A DNA stretch of 64,000 nucleotides from Leptolyngbya iicbica LK (GCF_004212215.1 NZ_QVFV01000002.1:1167303-1231302); one strand, 5' to 3'; shown: positions 1 to 10,309, counted from the stretch's first letter. Numbers and translations are program-made. Notes: generated by a model from the sequence alone, not told the origin.

Positions 1-1
1 T

Positions 2-502
2 GGCGAACTGATGGTGGCGATCAACGCGATCCGTTCAGCATCGGCCAATCACAGTTTTATTAGCGTCACGGGTGAGGGCAAAGTCGCTGTCTTTCGGACG
101 GAGGGGAATCCCCACTGCCACGTGATTCTCCGGGGCGGCAAGTCACCCAACTATGATGCCGAGAGTGTGGCCGCTTGCGAGGCTGCCCTAGCCAAAGCGG
201 GACATCAGCCCAACGTGATGATCGATTGCAGCCATGGCAATTCCCGCAAGGATTGGCGGAAGCAACTCGAGGTCTTGAAAGCCGTGTCTCAGCAGATTCA
301 AGATGGGAGCCAGTCGATTATTGGTGTGATGCTGGAAAGCAATTTGAACGAGGGTAATCAACCGATTCCGGACGACCCGGAAGACATCCGACCGGGGGTT
401 TCGATCACAGATCCCTGCGTGGGCTGGGAAATGACTGAAATCGCGTTGCGTGAACTCGCCGCCGCCGTGGGACCCGCTTTGAAAGCCCGAGGCACCCGCT
501 GA
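2..502 (+). CDS. 3-deoxy-7-phosphoheptulonate (DAHP) synthase, class I, C-terminal part
   Basis: Condenses phosphoenolpyruvate and erythrose 4-phosphate in the first step of the shikimate pathway, in the cytosol. The frame is open to the window edge (GEL precedes the first Met), so this is only the C-terminal half of a protein that is usually about 350 residues. The class I AroF/G/H hallmarks visible are GGKSPNYD, DCSHGNSRKDW, the MLESNLNEGNQ segment and SITDPCVGWE. The AroF, AroG and AroH paralogues cannot be told apart because the N-terminal feedback region lies outside the window. No terminator-like hairpin directly follows the stop codon. Confidence 0.93.
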   Translation, partial: GELMVAINAIRSASANHSFISVTGEGKVAVFRTEGNPHCHVILRGGKSPNYDAESVAACEAALAKAGHQPNVMIDCSHGNSRKDWRKQLEVLKAVSQQIQDGSQSIIGVMLESNLNEGNQPIPDDPEDIRPGVSITDPCVGWEMTEIALRELAAAVGPALKARGTR

Positions 503-1407
503 ATCGCGGCGATCGCTGAAGTACCGCCCCCCACCGATGCCCGCCAAACAGTTCTGACCAGATATCGGCTCAGAGACGCATGCTGTCACCACTGAGCACG
601 GATCACGATTAGTGGAGGCCAACATCGAAACTGATCGGGCAGCGGACAGTTGACTGGCTACGCCAGCCGCTTTAACCGACACGCCATTCCCAACCTGATG
701 ACTTGACTCGAAGCGTTTGGAAAGAACGACATCGACGCCGTCGGCCAACGATGGCTTTGATAGCCAGCGTTAAACAATCTCAACAATGGCAAGCCAAGCT
801 AAGCCCCCCTCGGTAAGCCTCCTTGTTTGCCCTTTTTCTGGAACCCGACGAGATTGCTCCGAGCAGTCCGGCAGCCTTGTTACGCCCGTTATTTTACCTT
901 GAGTCAGTTAGTAACATCAAATCCACAGTTAGTCACCCCACCTTTTCAATATCTTTCCAAGCTATATTGCGTTATTCAAAGAAGCGAAAAAACTTATAAA
1001 GACGGCGTTTTTTATACAGTTTCTCCCAGCTGCCATCCCTATTGTGAATCGCAGTAGTGAGTGGAACCAATACTCGTTTTGAGTATCCAGTGATGAATCT
1101 TTGTATTCATCATCATGTAGCCCAGTGAATCGATTAGTGTGATGGCGATCGCTGGCCACGGCTGAGCTTGACGAACTTCACCACATCCCAGTTAGGTCCT
1201 AAAGGTTCATGCAATTGGGAAAAAATCTTGGCCTTATCGGCTCCAAGCAAGGAGTTCAAATCTTATTCATCATGCCTGGTTGACGAGCCCTGCTGCTGGC
1301 GAGGTTGGCACAATTAGCTTTCAATCGGCCACGACTAAATTTGGATGGTATTGAGATTTTTCGTTGGATTGGCGATCTCGTTCTGTCGATATTTTATGGA
1401 GATGGTT
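503..1407. other. intergenic stretch without a supported gene
   Basis: About 900 bases with no convincing reading frame: the short frames present have no recognisable motifs. Two small hairpins sit side by side, ATACTC/GAGTAT (1071-1087) and TGATGAAT/ATTCATCA (1092-1113). The part before 1408 must include the promoter of the molybdate operon. I could not recognise a molybdenum-cofactor riboswitch or a ModE-type operator. Confidence 0.5.
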
Positions 1408-1758
1408 ATGCTGCCTCACGTCAAAATTGCCCCAGAAAATGCTCAGCAACTAGCCTTGGATTTCTTGGTAAATGAATGGACTCTATCCGCGAGCGATCGC
1501 GAATGGTTGACGATTATCACGGCTCGCTTAATTGGCGAGAGTTGGTATGTGGTGGAGATTGGGGCAGAAGGATTGCCTGACAAATGGGCCGTGCAAGTGT
1601 ATGACACCGGGGAATGCGACCCCGACTATACCTTTATGTCACCGTTGGCGACCCTTGACGACTCGGAAGCTGAGCTCATGCCCCCTCTAATTGCCGCCAT
1701 GATCAAAGCCGAACGCCACACGCTAGCCCATACCCGACCCGTCGGAGTTTCATCATGA
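1408..1758 (+). CDS. conserved small hypothetical protein upstream of modA
   Basis: A roughly 116-residue acidic soluble protein of unknown function. I start it at the third of three in-frame ATGs (1396, 1402, 1408) because GGAG lies 6 bases upstream of 1408. It has a mixed alpha/beta look with the segment ESWYVVEIGAEGLPDKWAVQ and no signal peptide or membrane helix. Its stop codon overlaps the start of modA (ATGA), so the two are probably translationally coupled. Context suggests a cyanobacterial accessory of the molybdate operon, but the sequence gives no direct functional clue. Confidence 0.7.
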   Translation: MLPHVKIAPENAQQLALDFLVNEWTLSASDREWLTIITARLIGESWYVVEIGAEGLPDKWAVQVYDTGECDPDYTFMSPLATLDDSEAELMPPLIAAMIKAERHTLAHTRPVGVSS

Positions 1759-2573
1759 TGCACCGCAGACACTTATTAACTCTATTAGCGTTAGGCGCGG
1801 GCTTGGGAGCGATCGCCTGTGGCACGCCACCCACGCCGTCAGCCACCAACGCTGCGAGCAAAACGAGCGCGACCAGTGCCCCCATCGAACTTACGATCTC
1901 CGTCGCCGCCAGTGTGCAAGACGCGATGAAAGACGTGCAAACGGCCTACCAGCAAACCGCTCCGAACGTCACGATTACCTACAACTTTGGCTCATCCGGG
2001 TCGTTGGCCCAGCAGATTGCCCAGGGGGCTCCAGTCGATATCTTTTTATCCGCCTCCCAAAAGTGGATGGATGACTTGGAAGCGAAAGGTGAGATGGCGT
2101 CGGGGTCTCGCCAAGATTTGCTGCAAAATGCCATGGTGCTGATTGTGCCGCTGGACAAAACCGATATCACTGATTTCAAGGATTTTGAGACCGATGCGGT
2201 GAGTAAAATTGCCATCGGCGAGCCCGAGAGTGTTCCCGCTGGCGGCTACGCCAAAGAAGTGCTGACGGCGCTCAACTTATTTGACACGATTCAGCCGAAA
2301 CTGGTGTTTGGCAAAGATGTGCGGCAGGTGCTGGCCTATGTCGAAACCGGCAATGTTGACGCGGGGCTGGTGTACGCCACCGATGCGCAAGTCTCGGATC
2401 AGGTGCAGACTGTTGCGATCGCTCCGGCAGAGACCCATACCCCAATTGTGTATCCGGTCGCAGTGGTCGAAGATAGCGACCAGCAGGCAGCCGCCCAAGC
2501 GTTTGTCGATTTCCTATCCAGTGAAACGGCAGTGGCCATCTTTCAGGGCTATGGGTTTGGCATGGCAGAGTAG
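1755..2573 (+). CDS. modA: molybdate ABC transporter, periplasmic substrate-binding lipoprotein ModA
   Basis: Binds molybdate (or tungstate) outside the inner membrane and delivers it to the ModBC permease. The N-terminus is a lipoprotein signal: HRRH, a hydrophobic stretch, then a lipobox ending in Cys22 (GAIAC). The mature part shows ModA features such as LTISVAASVQDAMKD, NFGSSGSLAQQI with GAPVDIFLSA, and GNVDAGLVYATDA. At 272 residues it has the normal length. It overlaps the upstream small gene by ATGA and is followed after about 110 bases by the ModB-ModC fusion, which fixes its role. Confidence 0.95.
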   Translation: MMHRRHLLTLLALGAGLGAIACGTPPTPSATNAASKTSATSAPIELTISVAASVQDAMKDVQTAYQQTAPNVTITYNFGSSGSLAQQIAQGAPVDIFLSASQKWMDDLEAKGEMASGSRQDLLQNAMVLIVPLDKTDITDFKDFETDAVSKIAIGEPESVPAGGYAKEVLTALNLFDTIQPKLVFGKDVRQVLAYVETGNVDAGLVYATDAQVSDQVQTVAIAPAETHTPIVYPVAVVEDSDQQAAAQAFVDFLSSETAVAIFQGYGFGMAE

Positions 2574-2619
2574 CACTCTGGCTTAGCGAGCAAAAACTGT
2601 TATCATCGCTCGCGATTTA

Positions 2620-2650
2620 GGGGACGCACCCTTGCAAAGGGTGCGTCCCC
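2620..2650. repeat. 14-bp perfect stem hairpin between modA and modBC
   Basis: GGGGACGCACCCTT (2620-2633) and its exact reverse complement (2637-2650) flank the 3-base loop GCA. No T-run follows, so it may be an mRNA-processing or partial attenuation element separating modA from the membrane and ATPase gene, or one of a dispersed repeat family. A related, longer structure with arms AGGGGACGGTGCCCTTG lies at 12447-12509. Confidence 0.75.
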
Positions 2651-2685
2651 GGATGGTTGAACTGACCTGCTCTGGGTAGCCACTG

Positions 2686-4734
2686 ATGCCTGAAGATCTC
2701 ACACCGCTTTGGATTTCGCTCAAAACGGCGCTGGTAGCAACGGCGCTAGCGGCGGTTTTGGGCATCACGATCGCCCGCTGGATGATGGATTATCGCGGTC
2801 GGGCGCGAGGGTGGATCGATGGGGTGTTGACCTTGCCGTTGGTGCTGCCGCCCACCGTGATCGGCTTTTTGCTGTTGCTGCTCTTGGGCAAAAACAGTCC
2901 CGTCGGTCAGTGGCTCGACCATCTGGGCATCACCATCATCTTTACCTGGACGGCGACAGTGATCGCGGCTACCCTGGTCGCCCTGCCGCTAATGTACAAA
3001 ACCGTCCTCAGTGCCTTTGAGCAGGTTGACCTCACGCTGGTAAGTTCGGCGCGAACGCTGGGCGCTTCCGAATGGCGGATTTTTTGGCAGGTGCTGGTGC
3101 CCTTGGCCTGGCCGGGAATTTTGGCGGGTACAGTGTTGGCCTTTGCACGAGCCCTGGGCGAATTTGGGGCCACGCTCATGGTGGGAGGCAGCATTCCCGG
3201 CGTGACGCAGACCATTCCCATTGCCATCTTTTTTGCTGCCGAGGCCGGACGCATGGGCGTCGCCCTGACCTGGGTGCTGTTGATGATTGGCATTTCTCTC
3301 GTCGTCATCGCCGGGATCAACCAGGGTCATCAACGGCGATCGCCCCGCCTCACCTGGACGCGAGGCTGGCTAGAACGACTCTTTAACCAGCTGTATTTCG
3401 GCACGGCGAACCGTCAACTGTTTAGCCTTACCGCTCCGGGACTCACCGGAACGCCGCGATCGCATCCCCTGCCAGTGCACCGTTTGGGCGATCGCCCTCT
3501 GGTTGCCAGTCGTCGCCCAAACGGCGGCCCCAGTGCTGCTATTGCCACCCCCAGCCCTCAGGCCTCGCCCGTTGTGTCGACAGCCGCGATGAACATCACC
3601 GCTCCCAGAGCGCAGCCGCTGCCCCAAGCCTTACACAGTCCGGAGCCCGCCACGGCGACTGAGCCCACCGAACTGCGGGTCAACATCGAGAAGCACGTCC
3701 CGGAATTTCATCTCCAAGTGCGGTTTCGGGCGACGGATGAGCCGTTGGGTCTGTTGGGGGCCTCGGGTTCAGGCAAAAGCATGACCCTGCGCTGCATTGC
3801 CGGACTCGAAACACCCACCCAGGGCCGCATTGTGCTGAACGGTCGCGTCCTGTTTGACTCGCAGCAGGGCATCAACGTCCCGAGCCGCGATCGCAAGGTC
3901 GGCCTCGTGTTTCAGCAGTATGCGCTGTTTCCCCACCTCACCGTGGCGCAAAATATTGCCTTTGGGATGGGCGAGGTTCCTCGGACTCAGCGCGCTGCCG
4001 ACGTCATCCAGTATCTCGATTTGATGGAGTTGTCGGGGCTGGGCGATCGCTATCCCCACCAACTTTCGGGCGGACAACAACAGCGCGTCGCCCTGGCCCG
4101 TGCCCTGGCCATTCGCCCCCACATTTTGCTGATGGATGAGCCCCTCTCGGCCCTCGACACCTACCTGCGCAGCAACATTGAAAAGCTGTTGGTCGAAGTG
4201 CTCACCAGCTATCAAGGCGTCACCCTATTCATCACCCACAAGCTCGAAGAGGCGTATCGCATCTGTCCCAATCTGCTCGTGCTCTCAGGGGGCAAAATGT
4301 TGGCCTATGGAGCTAAAGAAGCGATTTTTCAGCGCCCCCCCACCTACGAAGCGGCCCGGGTGACGGAGTGCAAAAACTTCTCCCGCGCCCGACAAATCGA
4401 TGCCACCCACTTGGAAGCGATCGACTGGAATTGTCAGCTCGAAGTCATCGATCCGCTGCCGCCGTCTCCCTTTTGCGTCGGCTTACGGGCCCACCACGTC
4501 AAGTTTTTGCGCCAGGGCAATCAAAGCAACACATTTCCCGGTTGGCTGGCCATGATTACCGAGACCCAGCACAAAGTCAGCCTCTACATCAAGCTTCACA
4601 GCCCGCCGCGATCGCCCCACGATTACCACCTCCAAGCTGAGGTCTATCGCGAAAAGTGGGACCTGTTGCAAACACGAGAACAGCCCTGGCATGTGCGCCT
4701 CGATCCCGTTCACTTGATGCCGATGATTCAGTAG
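2686..4734 (+). CDS. modBC: molybdate ABC transporter ModB-ModC fusion (permease plus ATPase)
   Basis: One 682-residue polypeptide carries both the inner-membrane permease and the ATP-binding subunit for molybdate import. Residues 1-225 are a ModB-type permease with several membrane helices and the EAA-like loop ([15 protein letters not shown]). Residues about 226-325 form a Pro/Ala-rich linker. The ATPase follows, with Walker A GASGSGKS near residue 357, the signature [16 protein letters not shown] near 461, Walker [13 protein letters not shown] near 480-490, and a C-terminal TOBE-like region. Fused ModBC is known in cyanobacteria. Expression with modA is expected from spacing and strand. 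Confidence 0.95.
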   Translation: MPEDLTPLWISLKTALVATALAAVLGITIARWMMDYRGRARGWIDGVLTLPLVLPPTVIGFLLLLLLGKNSPVGQWLDHLGITIIFTWTATVIAATLVALPLMYKTVLSAFEQVDLTLVSSARTLGASEWRIFWQVLVPLAWPGILAGTVLAFARALGEFGATLMVGGSIPGVTQTIPIAIFFAAEAGRMGVALTWVLLMIGISLVVIAGINQGHQRRSPRLTWTRGWLERLFNQLYFGTANRQLFSLTAPGLTGTPRSHPLPVHRLGDRPLVASRRPNGGPSAAIATPSPQASPVVSTAAMNITAPRAQPLPQALHSPEPATATEPTELRVNIEKHVPEFHLQVRFRATDEPLGLLGASGSGKSMTLRCIAGLETPTQGRIVLNGRVLFDSQQGINVPSRDRKVGLVFQQYALFPHLTVAQNIAFGMGEVPRTQRAADVIQYLDLMELSGLGDRYPHQLSGGQQQRVALARALAIRPHILLMDEPLSALDTYLRSNIEKLLVEVLTSYQGVTLFITHKLEEAYRICPNLLVLSGGKMLAYGAKEAIFQRPPTYEAARVTECKNFSRARQIDATHLEAIDWNCQLEVIDPLPPSPFCVGLRAHHVKFLRQGNQSNTFPGWLAMITETQHKVSLYIKLHSPPRSPHDYHLQAEVYREKWDLLQTREQPWHVRLDPVHLMPMIQ

Positions 4735-4763
4735 CGATCGTGCGGTTAAGGTTGAGGAAAGAT

Positions 4764-4994
4764 ATGAGGATCAGCATGATGGACGTTATTTATGGAACAG
4801 CGATGGCCCTCATTGGCTTGTTCTTGTTTGTGAGTGCAACGCTGCGCACTGATTTCGTTGTCTATCAGTTGCTCGTTGCCCGATCGCAGCTGCTGTGGGG
4901 CAGCTACATTCATTTATTTTTCCAAGTGAGCGGTGCAGTTCTAGTGATCCTTGGGCTGCTGTGGGCTTCAGGCATGATCTGGCATAAGGCGTGA
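4764..4994 (+). CDS. small two-helix membrane protein, unknown function
   Basis: A 76-residue protein with two predicted membrane helices, about residues 6-24 (VIYGTAMALIGLFLFVSAT) and 45-70 (HLFFQVSGAVLVILGLLWAS). The start at 4764 is chosen because GAGGAAA lies just upstream; Met-Met at 4776/4779 is an alternative. It follows modBC by 29 bases and may be cotranscribed with it. I do not recognise the family. Confidence 0.65.
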   Translation: MRISMMDVIYGTAMALIGLFLFVSATLRTDFVVYQLLVARSQLLWGSYIHLFFQVSGAVLVILGLLWASGMIWHKA

Positions 4995-5163
4995 AATGAG
5001 AGAGTTAGCCATCTGGCGCCAAAAGCTCCCCTGCCCCTCACGCCCCTCGCCTCCCCCGCCCCTTAGCACCTCACGCCCCAAGAAAACCCACCCTTAACCA
5101 GGTGCCTTTGCTAGACTAAATGACGATTGTGAATGCATACCCAAAAGGAAGGACACGGCATCT

Positions 5164-6648
5164 ATGACCGTCGCCACGATTCCCGCACCATTTCTGCGCA
5201 CTCAAGAAATCCCCAACTTAACCTTTGATGCCACCCGCGATCGCTTCGACGCTTCTTGGCGCGATCCCCTGTCCATGTTGCTGGGGTTAGGCCGAGCCGC
5301 TGGAGCCGACTTCATCGAGTTTTTCCTAGAGCGCAATCAATACATCAGCTGCATGGCCGAAGACGATGCCATCACCGGCATTTCCCCGCGCTTGGTCACT
5401 GGGGCTGGGGTGCGAGTCTTTAAAGGCAAGGGCGACTGCTACGTCAGTACCAACGACCTCACCTTTCATGGCCTGCGGGCGGCGATGGAAAAAGCCCTCT
5501 CTATCATGGGTTTACTGCTCCCCGGCCCAGCTGCGTCCATTCCGGAAACCAATTTGGAACTGCTGCGAGACTACGCCACCGCCAAGGAAAAGGATGCCTG
5601 GCTGGCTGCCTGTAGCTCGATGCAGGAAATGGGAGATGTGCTGTTGTCTGCCAACGCTTCTTTGGCGAAACAGGGCAGTCATGTACAAGCGCGGCGATCG
5701 GGGTATTTCCGCGATTGGCAAGAGGTGCTGGTGGCGGCAAGTGACGGCACCTTTGCCCGCGATATCCGCCTCACCCAATCCGTCGGCTGCAACCTGCTCT
5801 GTGCCGATGGTGAGCATCGCTCCTCCATTGGCCAGCGGGCAGGCGACACCAGTGATTCCGGTTTCCTCCGCACGTGGAACTACGAGCAGATGGCCCACGA
5901 CATCACCGAATCGGCGGGTAAAATGCTCTATGCCGACTACGTGGAATCGGGCAACTATCCCATCATCATGGCGAACCACTTCGGCGGGGTGATTTTCCAC
6001 GAAGCCTGCGGTCACCTGCTAGAGACCACCCAAATTGAACGCGGCACCACGCCTTTCATCGATAAAAAAGGTGAAAAGATTGCCCACGAAAATCTGACGG
6101 CTTGGGACGAGGGACTCTCGGACGACGCTTTTGGCACCATCGACATGGATGATGAGGGCATGCCCACCCAGCGCACCCTGCTGATCGAAAACGGCATTCT
6201 CAAAAACTTTTTGAGCGATCGCGCCGGGTCCATGCGCACGGGCCATCCTCGCACGGGCAGCGGTCGTCGCCAAAGCTACACCTACGCCGCCGCGTCTCGT
6301 ATGCGCAACACCTACATTGCCCCCGGCGATTTCACCAACGAAGAGTTGTTCAACTCTATCGACAAAGGCATCTACTGCAAAAAGATGGGCGGCGGCAGCG
6401 TTGGTCCCACCGGACAATTCAATTTCGGCGTCGATGAAGCTTACCTGATTGAAAACGGCAAAATCTCGAAGCCACTCAAGGGTGCAACCCTGATTGGCGA
6501 AGCCAAAGAAGTCATGCAGCGCATCTCCATGTGCTCGGAGGACGTGAGCCTCGCCCCGGGTTTCTGCGGCTCCATCAGCGGCAGCATTTACGTCACTGTG
6601 GGCCAGCCCCATATCAAAGTCGATTCCATCACCGTCGGCGGTCGCTAA
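5164..6648 (+). CDS. tldD: TldD family metalloprotease
   Basis: TldD acts with TldE/PmbA as a cytosolic zinc protease on small unfolded peptides. The 494-residue length is typical. The HExxxH metal-binding motif is present as HEACGH (residues 279-284), followed by the usual Gly-rich C-terminal region ([29 protein letters not shown]). The start is supported by AAGGAAGG about 12-20 bases upstream. The partner gene tldE/pmbA is not in this window. A GC-rich stretch with terminator-like pairing follows the stop codon. Confidence 0.93.
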   Translation: MTVATIPAPFLRTQEIPNLTFDATRDRFDASWRDPLSMLLGLGRAAGADFIEFFLERNQYISCMAEDDAITGISPRLVTGAGVRVFKGKGDCYVSTNDLTFHGLRAAMEKALSIMGLLLPGPAASIPETNLELLRDYATAKEKDAWLAACSSMQEMGDVLLSANASLAKQGSHVQARRSGYFRDWQEVLVAASDGTFARDIRLTQSVGCNLLCADGEHRSSIGQRAGDTSDSGFLRTWNYEQMAHDITESAGKMLYADYVESGNYPIIMANHFGGVIFHEACGHLLETTQIERGTTPFIDKKGEKIAHENLTAWDEGLSDDAFGTIDMDDEGMPTQRTLLIENGILKNFLSDRAGSMRTGHPRTGSGRRQSYTYAAASRMRNTYIAPGDFTNEELFNSIDKGIYCKKMGGGSVGPTGQFNFGVDEAYLIENGKISKPLKGATLIGEAKEVMQRISMCSEDVSLAPGFCGSISGSIYVTVGQPHIKVDSITVGGR

Positions 6649-6668
6649 ACCGCTAATTGAGTCTCATG

Positions 6669-6734
6669 AAGCCCCGGTTGCTGCGTCAGTCCCCCTTGAA
6701 AGGGTTGAGCTTGAGGCAAGACTGGGGCTTTTGG
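6669..6734 (+). terminator. possible transcription terminator after tldD
   Basis: AAGCCCC (6669-6675) can pair with GGGGCTT (6724-6730), followed by TTT. The loop is long, about 48 bases, so this is only a weak terminator prediction. Confidence 0.35.
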
Positions 6735-6829
6735 TTGGCAGGCATATTGGCCCGCTCTTGGGATAGAGCACTTTGTGATGGCGGATGGGGCGGTGAGTGA
6801 AGTTTGCGAGAACTAACCCCAGCGATCGC

Positions 6830-7276
6830 TCACTCAAATTTCACGGTCTCGGCATAACTCATTAATGCTTGTTCTTCAGCCTGGGTAAACGGTTGACCAT
6901 CTAGTCGATTGAGCGCCATCAGCGCTCCCACTAAGATGCCGTTATCGGTGACGGGGACAGCTAAGGCGGTCGTGATGCCCAACTGTTCAGCGAGATCTTG
7001 GCGAATGCGGACATCTGTCTGAGGATGGCAGACCAAGGCCGCTTTCCCCGATGCCAGCACTGCGCCACACAGGCCAGAATGATGGGTTGCGCTACGCTTC
7101 CCTGCAATAAACGCGGCATGTTTGCCCACGGCGGCAGCATAGAAGATGGTTTGGCCCGTATCTTCGGCGATCGCCACCACGGCGGTCTCGGCGTTGAGCA
7201 ATTGCTGCATTTCTTTGGCTATGGCGGTTAGGGGCATCACCGTATCCTCAAGCGGGCCGTCAAAGTGTCGTCCCAT
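6830..7276 (-). CDS. stand-alone GAF domain protein
   Basis: A single GAF domain of 148 residues with no output domain. Typical elements are the AETAVVAIAEDTGQTIFYAAA strands, GLCGAVLASGKAALV, and VPVTDNGILVGALMALNR near the C-terminus. No conserved Cys for bilin attachment at the usual phytochrome position is evident. It may be a small-ligand or redox sensor partner. The start could also be the internal Met at 7237. It lies about 105 bases downstream of the cupin gene on the same strand. Confidence 0.75.
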   Translation of the reverse strand: MGRHFDGPLEDTVMPLTAIAKEMQQLLNAETAVVAIAEDTGQTIFYAAAVGKHAAFIAGKRSATHHSGLCGAVLASGKAALVCHPQTDVRIRQDLAEQLGITTALAVPVTDNGILVGALMALNRLDGQPFTQAEEQALMSYAETVKFE

Positions 7277-7381
7277 CCAGTGTATGGCGGATTCTCAGTC
7301 ACCTTGCGATCGCCCCTCAGGGTGTTCCCCGCCTGCGACCGCGGCCAGCCACCTTGCTGCCGATATGGCCAAGCCAACACT

Positions 7382-7729
7382 TCATTCACGAATGGCGACG
7401 GGCTTTTCCCACACGATGAGCACGAGGCAACCGCCGTCGCTGGCGACCCAGTGGTCACTGCCGGGGGCATTGATAACGAGCGAGCCCGCGCCATAGGTCT
7501 GATGCTGGTCGCGTTGGGCACCCGCCAGCACAAAGATATGCTCATACCCGGTGTGGTCGTGGTGGGGCACTTGGGCACCGGGGGCGTAGCGCAACAGGGC
7601 GGCTGAGGGGCCAGAACTGTCGCCATAGAGCCGATGAATTTCAACGCCGGGGCGAAAGGGTTGCCAGGGCAGGGTATCGGCGCGATCGGCCAGGGACCAA
7701 ATTTCGGGAATAACGAGAGGAATTGACAT
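7382..7729 (-). CDS. cupin domain protein (ChrR-type)
   Basis: A 115-residue single cupin barrel. The metal-binding motif is seen as PHHDHTGYEHIFVLAG, with a second-motif His in NAPGSDHWV. This resembles the anti-sigma ChrR C-terminal cupin and related stress proteins. No sigma factor gene is adjacent. A function in metal-dependent binding or catalysis is inferred from the fold only. Confidence 0.8.
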   Translation of the reverse strand: MSIPLVIPEIWSLADRADTLPWQPFRPGVEIHRLYGDSSGPSAALLRYAPGAQVPHHDHTGYEHIFVLAGAQRDQHQTYGAGSLVINAPGSDHWVASDGGCLVLIVWEKPVAIRE

Positions 7730-7746
7730 GGGGGCACAGATACGTA

Positions 7747-7814
7747 GGGGCGAGGCATTCTCGATATTGCCTCACGGACATAACCAGGGCATTAATTCGA
7801 GAATGCCTCGCCCC
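7747..7814. repeat. inverted repeat with 18-bp perfect arms
   Basis: GGGGCGAGGCATTCTCGA (7747-7764) is repeated as its exact reverse complement at 7797-7814, with a 32-base spacer. It lies just upstream of the cupin start and just past the ABC ATPase stop codon. The size and symmetry suggest a dispersed intergenic repeat (a MITE-like or REP-like unit) rather than a simple terminator. Confidence 0.75.
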
Positions 7815-7830
7815 TGCCGGTGGATATGGA

Positions 7831-9381
7831 TCAATGGCCGGCCATGCGTTGACCGATGACTTTCAGATCGACATCCGCGATCGCGCTTTCATAGACAAAT
7901 TCCCCTTCGCTCATGACGATAATGCGATCGGAGAGGGCCAGCAGCTCATCCAAGTCCTCGCTGACGAGGAGCACGGCCACACCACGATTGCGGGCTTCGA
8001 CAATCATGTCGTGAATGAAATCGACGGCGGCGAAGTCCAGGCCAAAGCTCGGGTTGGCCGCAATCAACAGTTGCACGTCGTGGGAGGCCAGTTCGCGGGC
8101 GAGGACGGTGCGTTGCACGTTGCCGCCAGACAAGTGACTGATCGGCGTCTCGACGGACGGTGTTTTAACCGAAAAGGCTTCCACCAAACCCACCGCAGCG
8201 CTGCGAATCGCCTTGAGGATCAACATCCAGTTCCACTTGGCTTGGGGGGGGCGATCGAAAGTGCGCAGGGCCATATTTTCGGCCACGCTCATGTTGGGCA
8301 CACAGGCATTTTTCAGCGGTTCTTCAGGCAGAGAGTAGACATTGTGCTTGGCCATCTCTGAGCGAGTGGCGGTGTAGGTTTCACCATTGACTTTGAGATG
8401 CCCCTCAGTGGGAAGCCGCTGCCCCGCCAAGCACTCGACAAATTCCCGCTGACCATTGCCCGAAACCCCCGCAATGCCAACAATTTCCCCCGTGTGGACT
8501 TGCAGATTGACGCCTTTGACCGCTGGCAGCCAGTTATCTTTATTGGCATGGAGGTCAATGACTTCCAAAACGGGGGTGCGGGCCTCGACCTCGGCTTTAG
8601 AAACCGACTTGTGCTGTCGCTCTTTACCCAGCATCATTTCGGCCATGGCTTCGATGGACAGGTCCTTGACGTGGCCCTGACCCGCCAATTGCCCCCGCCG
8701 CAAAATCGTCACCTCGTCGGCAAAAGCTTGCACCTCGCGGAATTTGTGGGTAATCAGCAACACACTGAGGTGCCCCTGAGAGACTTCCTCCTTCAGCAGG
8801 CCCAGCACCTCGTCGGCTTCGTCGGGGGTGAGCACTGAAGTCGGCTCGTCCAGAATCAGCAGGCGACTTTTGAGATAGAGCTGTTTGAGGATTTCGAGCT
8901 TTTGCTTTTGCCCAGCGGCTAACTGTCCAACAGGGGTTTCTAAATCAACGTGGAATGGCGCATCGGCCATAAACCCTTGCAGGTCTGCCAATTCTTGCTT
9001 CCAGTTGATCAGGGTTTTGTTGTCGTAGCGAGAGAGGACGAGATTTTCGGCCACAGTCATGGCGGGGACAGAGGTGAAGTGCTGATACACCATGCCGATG
9101 CCGCAGGCGTGGGCGTCTTTGGGGCTGTTGATCACCTGGGGTCGCTCATCAATCAAAATTTGCCCAGCGGTGGGATGGTAGAAGCCCATCACGCATTTGA
9201 CGAGAGTGCTTTTGCCTGCGCCGTTTTCGCCCAACAGGGCATGGAGAGTGCCCGGTTGCAGGGTCATGGAAACTTTGTCGAGGGCGGTAAAGCTGCCAAA
9301 GCGCTTCGTCATTTCCACCACCGCGAGTTGGGGAGGCTTTTCGGGAGTCAAGGGCTGGGTGGGCAACGTGGCAGTATCCAT
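7831..9381 (-). CDS. ABC transporter ATP-binding protein, nucleoside/simple-sugar type (two ATPase domains)
   Basis: A 516-residue tandem ATPase typical of the BmpA-dependent purine-nucleoside and the ribose/galactose importers. The first domain has Walker A GENGAGKST and Walker B LILDEPTSVLTPDEA, with the atypical signature LAAGQKQKLEI. The second has a degenerate Walker A (GVSGNGQREF) and LSGGNVQRTVLAREL. This asymmetry is normal for the family. No permease or BmpA-like binding protein gene is next to it, which is unusual. It is downstream of the biuret-hydrolase-like gene on the same strand, so import of a nitrogen-rich compound is a reasonable inference. Confidence 0.9.
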   Translation of the reverse strand: MDTATLPTQPLTPEKPPQLAVVEMTKRFGSFTALDKVSMTLQPGTLHALLGENGAGKSTLVKCVMGFYHPTAGQILIDERPQVINSPKDAHACGIGMVYQHFTSVPAMTVAENLVLSRYDNKTLINWKQELADLQGFMADAPFHVDLETPVGQLAAGQKQKLEILKQLYLKSRLLILDEPTSVLTPDEADEVLGLLKEEVSQGHLSVLLITHKFREVQAFADEVTILRRGQLAGQGHVKDLSIEAMAEMMLGKERQHKSVSKAEVEARTPVLEVIDLHANKDNWLPAVKGVNLQVHTGEIVGIAGVSGNGQREFVECLAGQRLPTEGHLKVNGETYTATRSEMAKHNVYSLPEEPLKNACVPNMSVAENMALRTFDRPPQAKWNWMLILKAIRSAAVGLVEAFSVKTPSVETPISHLSGGNVQRTVLARELASHDVQLLIAANPSFGLDFAAVDFIHDMIVEARNRGVAVLLVSEDLDELLALSDRIIVMSEGEFVYESAIADVDLKVIGQRMAGH

Positions 9382-9504
9382 AGCGGTTATCTCGACAGGT
9401 CGGGGCTAATAGTTGGAGTCTTAGACAGGTTTAGAAGGGGGCGAGGGAGGAAGGCGTAACTGTTCTCAATTGATGTTGGGTGAAGGGGGCTGGGCCGATC
9501 GCCC

Positions 9505-10188
9505 TCAAGCTTGAATCGCTTCGATGAAGTCGGTGGACGTGGCGACCGCGCCAAACACGCCGCCCTGCATTTTAATCATTTTGAGCGCCGCGAGATAGTT
9601 GCCATAGTCGGTAGCGCCGGTGCAGTCAGACAGCATCAGACATTCATAGCCGCGATCGTTGGCTTCGCGCATGGTGGTGTGGACGCAAACGTCGGTGGTG
9701 ATGCCCGTGAGAATGATATTTTGAATGCCGCCGCGACTGAGCACGAGTTCTAAATCGGTGGCGTAGAATGCGCCTTTGCCCGGTTTATCGATGATGATTT
9801 CTCCGGGCAAGGGAGCGAGTTCGGGAATGATGTCCCAACCGGGTTCGCCCCGCACGAGAATTTTGCCACAGGGGCCAGGATCACCAATGCCCGCGCCGAT
9901 TTGCCGCGATCGCCACCGCTTATTTTCGGGCAAATCGGACAGGTCGGGGCGATGGCCCTCACGGGTGTGAATGATGGTGTAGTTGAGCGATCGCATCACG
10001 GCCAGCAGCTTTTGCAATGGCTCGATGGGCGCACGAGTCAGCGACAGGTCGTAGCCCATCTTGTCCACATAGCCGCCCTGACCACAAAAGTCCGTCTGCA
10101 TGTCAATGACGATCAGCGCCGTATTCTCGGGGCGCAGGTCGCGATTGTAGGGATAAGGATACGGATCAGCGTTGACGGTGCGTCCCAT
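9505..10188 (-). CDS. isochorismatase-fold cysteine hydrolase, biuret amidohydrolase-like
   Basis: Cytosolic hydrolase of the isochorismatase-like superfamily. The catalytic triad is readable: Asp in [13 protein letters not shown], Lys in IDKPGKGAF, and Cys in [17 protein letters not shown]. The sequence closely follows what I recall of rhizobial biuret hydrolase BiuH, for example [26 protein letters not shown] and [14 protein letters not shown], so hydrolysis of biuret to allophanate or a related ureido compound is likely. I start it at Met 10188; an in-frame Met at 10212 is the alternative. The neighbouring ABC ATPase and the upstream symporter suggest a small nitrogen-scavenging locus. Confidence 0.85.
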   Translation of the reverse strand: MGRTVNADPYPYPYNRDLRPENTALIVIDMQTDFCGQGGYVDKMGYDLSLTRAPIEPLQKLLAVMRSLNYTIIHTREGHRPDLSDLPENKRWRSRQIGAGIGDPGPCGKILVRGEPGWDIIPELAPLPGEIIIDKPGKGAFYATDLELVLSRGGIQNIILTGITTDVCVHTTMREANDRGYECLMLSDCTGATDYGNYLAALKMIKMQGGVFGAVATSTDFIEAIQA

Positions 10189-10309
10189 AGTGCCAGGTGA
10201 TGAAATTCTCACTGGAGAAGTAGCATTTCACGGGGATTCAGAAGAGTTCAGCACGAACGAATTTCAGCGAAGTTCACGATTGTTGACGGAGTGCGTCTAC
10301 AGTCAACGG

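Noticed and set aside
188..748. 186-codon minus-strand frame over the DAHP synthase gene
   Set aside because: It is the shadow of a strongly recognised gene and shows no motif.
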